From Flavobacteriales bacterium (GTDB lineage Bacteria; Bacteroidota; Bacteroidia; Flavobacteriales; UA16), in assembly GCA_018700255.1 (NCBI GenBank), contig JABISU010000145.1, forward strand, positions 1 through 10,589: a DNA stretch of 10,589 nucleotides, written 5' to 3'. The position numbers and the translations under genes are program-made. This document shows positions 6,208-10,589 of the stretch, in pieces; positions within the stretch are counted from its first letter, which is position 1; the number at the start of each line of letters is the position of its first letter. The notes under the pieces were generated by a model. The model saw nothing but the letters and a program-made list of their open reading frames with translations, had not been told where the DNA came from and did not search any database.

Positions 6208-8274
6208 TTAATCCATAATCCTAAACTCCGTCCTTCGATTCACAGCCCTTCCGGCCTCGTCATTGTTTGATGCTTTGGGGTTTGATTCGCCATATCCATT
6301 GGCTTCTAACCTTGAAGCTGCAACACCGTATTCAACTAAGCATTGTAGAACGGCCTCCGCTCTGTCACGGCTAAGTTGTAAGTTGGCTTTAGCTGAACCA
6401 ACGTTGTCAGCGTGGCCAATTATGCTTATTGAGAATTTTTCGTGAGTAATTAGGTATTCTGTAAATGCTTTGAGGATGAGTCTAGTAGTGTAGGTTATCT
6501 CACTTTTATTAGTCTCAAATTGAACGTCTTTAAGCTCAAAGGCATCTTCTACGATTGCATTTTGAGCACGTAGCTCGATAACAGGAGTGATATCCTCAAT
6601 TTTATTAGGCATAGCCCCCTCTTTTTCAGCTAAATGGACTACCACAGCTTCAAATGCAAGCTCATCTCCTTCGACATGAAGTAGTACATCTTCACCTCGG
6701 TTTACTTTGATAACAGTAGCGAATGATCCATCATCATAGTTAAGTTCAATTTCTTGTACTTCACGGCTTTGGACATATTCTATGGTGAGTCTTACGTCTT
6801 CAGTAGGTGGATTGGGGTTCACTACTCCATGAATGACCTGAACGGCCTCAGGTCTCAATTCTTCCGGTATGGGGAAGCTTAAAATATCAAGACCTTTTGT
6901 GCCTTTTCTGCGACTGGCGAAAAAGGCTTCAGTGCCGCTTGTAGATACTACTAAGCCGTGTTCGTCTCCATTTGTATTTACCGGGGCTCCTAAGTTTACT
7001 GGGTTTGACCAGCTTCCTAAAGAATCTCTTCGTGTTACCCAAAGGTCGTAGCCTCCTCCACTCGGAGTTCTATTGCTCGAGAAATATAAGGTGCTCCCAT
7101 CAGGGTGTAAAAATGGAGCTTTTTCCTGTGCTCCAGTAGATATGGGAGGTGGTAATTTTTCAGCTTGTGACCAAACTCCATTTTCTGTTTTCACGCTTGA
7201 GTAGATATCCATAGTAGGGTTTCCATCCGCATCGAGAGTAGAGTTCTCTCTCGCAGAAGCGAAGAAGAGTTCTTTCCCGTCGGCGCTCAAAGTTGGTTGA
7301 GATTCCCAACCCTGAGGTGTGTTTATCTGAGGCCCTAAAAGTTCTAAATCCCCCCAATAGTAGAAGAAATCGCCTTTATCGTCCTTTCCGTCTACATTGT
7401 ATGTTGTCTTGAAAAGGTCTATGTTTTCAGGGTTTTTAGGGGTGGGGTTAGAGGCGGCAACAATGAGAAGCCTATTGTCAATTGAAAGGCTAACCCCTCC
7501 ATAATTATCCCCTTGGTTAAGAGGGTAGTCGAGTAACTCCCCGCTGTCGAAACCTTCTTTAACCGTACTTCTTCTTGCCTGGATAAAATCTTCAACCCTC
7601 TTCGTAACCACATCCCCCCTTGCTTTGATAATTCTTGCGCGAGTAAAAAAAAGACTGCCGCCATCAGGAGATAGGGCAGGTAGGTACTCATCTTCGGGCA
7701 AGCTGATAGAAGGTAGAGGCTCGGGAATATAGCTCCCCTGGTTAGTGTAATACTGAACTTCAAATCTCACTTCAGGCATTAATTTTAATACCTCCCGCCT
7801 TCTCCGTTCCAAGCTCGATTTTAACTCTCCATTCTTTGACCCTTTGTCAGTTTTAGAAATAAACAGCTCAAATTCACTCAGTGCAACATCTGACACCCCT
7901 GAAATGTACGCTATTGCCCCTAGCATATAGTTTGCCTCAGCGAAATTATTATCACTATCACAAAGCTCACCCCATTTAGATATTGCGACCTGACATTCGT
8001 TTGCAAACTCTAGATCTCCTTTCGCCTTCTTGAATAAGAGCTTTGCGAGAGCTTCGTAAGCCGCTCCGAAATCGTCATGCTCATCAACAACTTCACGCAG
8101 CATCTCTATCCTATCCTCAATAGTGCGATTCTTTTTAGATTCCGTGGCTTTTTCGAAGAGTTTGATTGTTCTAGAGGAGATGTATTCGGGGGGAGGGCAG
8201 GTTTGGGCTAATAGATTTAAGGTGCAGAAAAAAGTGAATGACAGTACTATCGAAAATAAAGCGAGTCGAGTCAT
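6208..8274 (-). CDS. OmpA-family peptidoglycan-binding protein with TPR-like, PD40-propeller and regulatory domains (PorE-like layout)
   Basis: The 688-residue product has a signal peptide (1-24, ..LNLLAQ/TC) and no lipobox. A TPR-like helical region covers about 30-165. A PD40/WD40-like propeller covers about 190-470, with blade motifs at 201 (LSPDGGSLFF), 263 (LSIDNRLLIV), 329 (LSADGKELFF), 389 (LHPDGSTLYF) and 443. A beta-rich segment at 478-548 looks like a carboxypeptidase-regulatory-type sandwich. A full OmpA_C domain covers about 576-688. Asp623 (GHADNVG) and Arg638 (LSRDRA) match the residues that bind diaminopimelate in OmpA of Acinetobacter, and NRRTEF closes the domain. It should therefore be periplasmic and grip the cell wall. 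The domain order equals that of PorE, the type IX secretion anchor of Porphyromonas, but many Bacteroidota paralogs share it. Cys94 and Cys105 could form a disulfide. The gene starts 9 nt after the symporter stop. Confidence 0.93.
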   Translation of the reverse strand: MTRLALFSIVLSFTFFCTLNLLAQTCPPPEYISSRTIKLFEKATESKKNRTIEDRIEMLREVVDEHDDFGAAYEALAKLLFKKAKGDLEFANECQVAISKWGELCDSDNNFAEANYMLGAIAYISGVSDVALSEFELFISKTDKGSKNGELKSSLERRRREVLKLMPEVRFEVQYYTNQGSYIPEPLPSISLPEDEYLPALSPDGGSLFFTRARIIKARGDVVTKRVEDFIQARRSTVKEGFDSGELLDYPLNQGDNYGGVSLSIDNRLLIVAASNPTPKNPENIDLFKTTYNVDGKDDKGDFFYYWGDLELLGPQINTPQGWESQPTLSADGKELFFASARENSTLDADGNPTMDIYSSVKTENGVWSQAEKLPPPISTGAQEKAPFLHPDGSTLYFSSNRTPSGGGYDLWVTRRDSLGSWSNPVNLGAPVNTNGDEHGLVVSTSGTEAFFASRRKGTKGLDILSFPIPEELRPEAVQVIHGVVNPNPPTEDVRLTIEYVQSREVQEIELNYDDGSFATVIKVNRGEDVLLHVEGDELAFEAVVVHLAEKEGAMPNKIEDITPVIELRAQNAIVEDAFELKDVQFETNKSEITYTTRLILKAFTEYLITHEKFSISIIGHADNVGSAKANLQLSRDRAEAVLQCLVEYGVAASRLEANGYGESNPKASNNDEAGRAVNRRTEFRIMD

Positions 8275-8283
8275 TTTCTTGTA

Positions 8284-9708
8284 TTAAGACCTTGGTTCTA
8301 TAGTGTTTCCTATCTCACCTTCACTAGCAGCCACCAGCGTGCTAACGGTTCCGTCACCTGTCACATTGACTACAGTTCTACACATGTCAAGTATCCTGTC
8401 AACAGGAAATATTAGTGCGATCCAAGCTGGGTTGAGACCCACGCTTTCTAATACGATAATCATTAATACAAGACCTGCACTCGGAATAGCTGCCGCTCCG
8501 ATTGAGGCAAGGGTAGCTGTGAGAACGATAATTGCCTGTTGAGCCATAGTGAGATCTATCATATGAAACTGTGCGAGAGCTACTACAGCAATGGCTTGGT
8601 ATAGGCTAGTTCCGTCCATATTTACTGTGGCTCCGATAGGTAGGACGAAGCTAGCAGTGCGTTCTGATACTTTAAGATTTTTCTCAACACAATTCATTGT
8701 TACTGGCAAAGTTGCAACTGAAGAAGAAGTTGAGAAGGCTGTGATTTGGGCGTCTCTCATTCCTGATGTGAACTGCTTCCAAGTCATATTCTTAACAAAT
8801 AAAGAGATGATAAGCGGGTACAAGAGGAAAGCCATGATTGCAAGACCCAAGACTACCACGAGGCTGTATCTGAGCAGGAAGGTTAGAAGTTGTTGGAAAT
8901 GTTCGGGGTCGGTGCCGGCTGCTTTGACTATTTGACCTGCCATAAGAGCGAAAACAAAGATGGGCATAATCTTCATCACGACCCAAACCATTTGTACGAA
9001 CACCTCATTCAATGCGTCCACAGCTCTTACAATCGTCCCTTTTTGCTCATCCCTGAGCCCCGTCACAACTACGCCGAAGAAGATGGCGAAGAAGATAATT
9101 TGGAGCATCTGCATATCGCTTAGGGATTTAAATATGTTCTTTGGAACAACGTCAACTAAAGGTTGTAGTGGTCCAGAAGTCTTTGTTTTATCAGCTTTAT
9201 TGAGCTTGTCGTTTACCCATTCATTGTGCTCAGTAGATTCACTCTTTATAGTGGCGACCATTTCCTCGAGCTCTGGATTCTGGGTGAAGTTTATTTCATC
9301 TAAGAGCACGATGTCGTTTGCGTCACGCCATAATTCGTAACGAATTCGGTTAGCCTCCCTCAATGTATCACTTGCATGGTCTCCAGGCTTAAAAACATTC
9401 ACAAGTGTAAGCCCTACAATAACAGCGAACATCGTTGTGGTTAGATATAATGCAAGAGTTTTAATCCCCATCCGCCCAAGCTTTCTCATATCGCCCAAGC
9501 TCGCAACACCACTAATGATGCTGAATAGCACAAGTGGAACTGCTATGAGTTTAAGTATGTTTATGAAGATGTCGCCGAAGGGTTGAATCCAGTTAAGTGT
9601 AAATTCATTCCAGCCAAACTGTATACTCATCCATGCGTACACAATTCCTAAAAGAAGTCCTATAATGACTTGCCAATGCATCGCTAAGCCCTTGTTTTCT
9701 TTGCTCAT
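8284..9708 (-). CDS. Dicarboxylate/amino-acid:cation symporter (DAACS, GltP/DctA type)
   Basis: This inner-membrane secondary transporter has 474 residues and takes up acidic amino acids or C4-dicarboxylates with Na+ or H+. The hallmark elements are all present: the Ser-rich hairpin HP1 (STSSS, 326-330), NMDGT (363-367) in TM7, hairpin HP2 ([12 protein letters not shown], 401-412), and the TM8 motif [12 protein letters not shown] with Asp441, Arg444, Asn448 and Asp452. In GltPh the matching Arg397 holds the substrate side-chain carboxylate, so an acidic substrate is likely. Which acid, and which ion, cannot be told. Between TM3 and TM4 is a long, highly charged loop (about 108-195). The gene overlaps aroC by 4 nt (ATGA) and is followed 9 nt later by the ompA-like gene, so it is probably cotranscribed with both. 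Confidence 0.95.
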   Translation of the reverse strand: MSKENKGLAMHWQVIIGLLLGIVYAWMSIQFGWNEFTLNWIQPFGDIFINILKLIAVPLVLFSIISGVASLGDMRKLGRMGIKTLALYLTTTMFAVIVGLTLVNVFKPGDHASDTLREANRIRYELWRDANDIVLLDEINFTQNPELEEMVATIKSESTEHNEWVNDKLNKADKTKTSGPLQPLVDVVPKNIFKSLSDMQMLQIIFFAIFFGVVVTGLRDEQKGTIVRAVDALNEVFVQMVWVVMKIMPIFVFALMAGQIVKAAGTDPEHFQQLLTFLLRYSLVVVLGLAIMAFLLYPLIISLFVKNMTWKQFTSGMRDAQITAFSTSSSVATLPVTMNCVEKNLKVSERTASFVLPIGATVNMDGTSLYQAIAVVALAQFHMIDLTMAQQAIIVLTATLASIGAAAIPSAGLVLMIIVLESVGLNPAWIALIFPVDRILDMCRTVVNVTGDGTVSTLVAASEGEIGNTIEPRS

Positions 9709-10589
9709 AATCTTGAAGTTCTTTGTCTAAGAGAGTGGTCAGCTAATACCAGGGCCACCATAGCTTCCACTATAGGAATTGCTCTCGGTAGCACACATGG
9801 ATCGTGACGACCTTTCCCGCTAACTGTTATTTCTTCACCATCACGATTGACAGTGTTTTGTATCTTTTTTATTGTAGCCACTGGTTTAAATCCTATTCGT
9901 ATAACGATTTCTTCTCCATTGGAAATCCCGCCTTGAATACCACCGCTTCTGTTCGAGGAGGTTTCAATGACAGCCCCATCGCTTTTCCCTGATACAAACT
10001 CATCGTTGTGCTCAGAGCCCCTCATTAAGGTTCCGCTAAATCCTGAGCCTATCTCCAGAGCCTTGACGGCAGGAATGCTCATCAAAGCTTTAGCTAAATC
10101 AGCATTGAGCTTATCGAATACGGGCTCTCCCCAGCCAGTCGGTACGTTCTTAGCCACTACGACTATCGATCCGCCCACGGTGTCTCCTTCATCTCTAACC
10201 GTCTCAATTCTCTGTATCATTTTGCTGGCGACTTCGTCAGAAGGGCATCTTACGGCAGTAGAGTCAACCATTTCTCTCGAGAAGAATGTGGGAGGGAAGG
10301 GCACTGAAATGTCCTGAACTCTTTCTACGTAGGCACTAATCTCAACAGAATACGTTGTCTTTAAGAGTTGCCTTGCAATCGCACCGCCTACAACCCTACA
10401 GGCTGTCTCTCTAGCAGAAGATCTGCCTCCGCCACGGATATCTCGCAGCCCGTACTTAGCATCGTAAGTGTAATCAGCGTGGGAAGGTCTAAAAGTATTT
10501 TCAAGGTGAGAATAATCTGCGCTTTTCGCGTCTTTATTTGCCAGTTGAAACCCTATTGGAGTCCCAGTACTGATAAATAGACCGCCTTC
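9705..10589 (-). CDS. aroC: Chorismate synthase, C-terminal part (cut by window edge)
   Basis: This FMN-dependent lyase converts 5-enolpyruvylshikimate 3-phosphate to chorismate, the last common step to aromatic amino acids, folate and quinones, in the cytoplasm. The frame stays open to base 10589, giving 294 residues, so about 65-70 N-terminal residues including the GESHG signature lie outside. A GTG at 10304 is an internal codon, not the start. Visible signatures are [62 protein letters not shown] and the C-terminal [18 protein letters not shown], all at the expected order and spacing. There is no frameshift. The TGA stop overlaps the symporter ATG as ATGA, which suggests translational coupling with a transporter gene that has no obvious pathway link. 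Confidence 0.97.
   Translation of the reverse strand, partial: EGGLFISTGTPIGFQLANKDAKSADYSHLENTFRPSHADYTYDAKYGLRDIRGGGRSSARETACRVVGGAIARQLLKTTYSVEISAYVERVQDISVPFPPTFFSREMVDSTAVRCPSDEVASKMIQRIETVRDEGDTVGGSIVVVAKNVPTGWGEPVFDKLNADLAKALMSIPAVKALEIGSGFSGTLMRGSEHNDEFVSGKSDGAVIETSSNRSGGIQGGISNGEEIVIRIGFKPVATIKKIQNTVNRDGEEITVSGKGRHDPCVLPRAIPIVEAMVALVLADHSLRQRTSRL

Noticed and set aside
7419..7763. 114-codon hydrophobic open frame on the minus strand inside the ompA-like gene
   Set aside because: It is an out-of-phase reading of a gene whose propeller blades are clear in the main frame, with no independent start signal.
8591..8935. 114-codon open frame on the plus strand
   Set aside because: It is antisense to the conserved core of the symporter and has no recognisable domain.
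8960..9340. 126-codon open frame on the plus strand
   Set aside because: It lies wholly antisense to the well-supported symporter gene, and its product is low-complexity Ser/Ile/Thr sequence with no recognisable domain.
9967..10317. 116-codon open frame on the plus strand
   Set aside because: It is antisense to aroC. The product resembles no family and is explained by the codon use of the real gene.

Overview
The window carries six genes, all on the minus strand. In transcription order, from the high-coordinate end to the low, they are a partial chorismate synthase (aroC), a sodium or proton dicarboxylate/amino-acid symporter, an OmpA-type protein with TPR-like, PD40-propeller and peptidoglycan-binding parts, a very large TPR protein, an outer-membrane beta-barrel protein, and the N-terminal half of DNA gyrase subunit B (gyrB). 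aroC runs off the right edge and gyrB off the left edge. No RNA gene, mobile element, CRISPR array or phage gene was seen.

The source looks like a member of the Bacteroidota. The OmpA protein has the TPR/PD40/regulatory-domain/OmpA_C layout typical of that phylum. The barrel ends like a TonB-dependent-receptor barrel. The signal peptides end in '..AQ'-like sites. Start codons lack Shine-Dalgarno sequences and sit in A/T-rich leaders. The moderately low GC content fits too. The species cannot be named from this sequence.

The layout falls into three blocks. aroC, the symporter gene and the ompA-like gene form a tight unit: aroC and the symporter overlap by 4 nt (ATGA), and the symporter and ompA-like gene are 9 nt apart. 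After a gap of about 120 nt come the TPR and barrel genes, which overlap by 1 nt (TAATG) and are probably translationally coupled. A 199-nt gap then precedes gyrB. That gap is the most structured non-coding DNA here. It holds a perfect DnaA-box match, a 12-bp direct repeat and an 11-bp bulged hairpin that ends one base before the gyrB start codon.

The main biological theme is the cell envelope. Three consecutive genes encode a predicted periplasmic peptidoglycan anchor, a large periplasmic TPR scaffold and an outer-membrane barrel, and these could work together. The OmpA-like protein has the domain order of PorE, the type IX secretion peptidoglycan anchor, and keeps the Asp/Arg pair that binds diaminopimelate. 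No other recognisable type IX secretion gene is present, so the link to that system is a hypothesis. The flanking genes gyrB and aroC are ordinary housekeeping genes.
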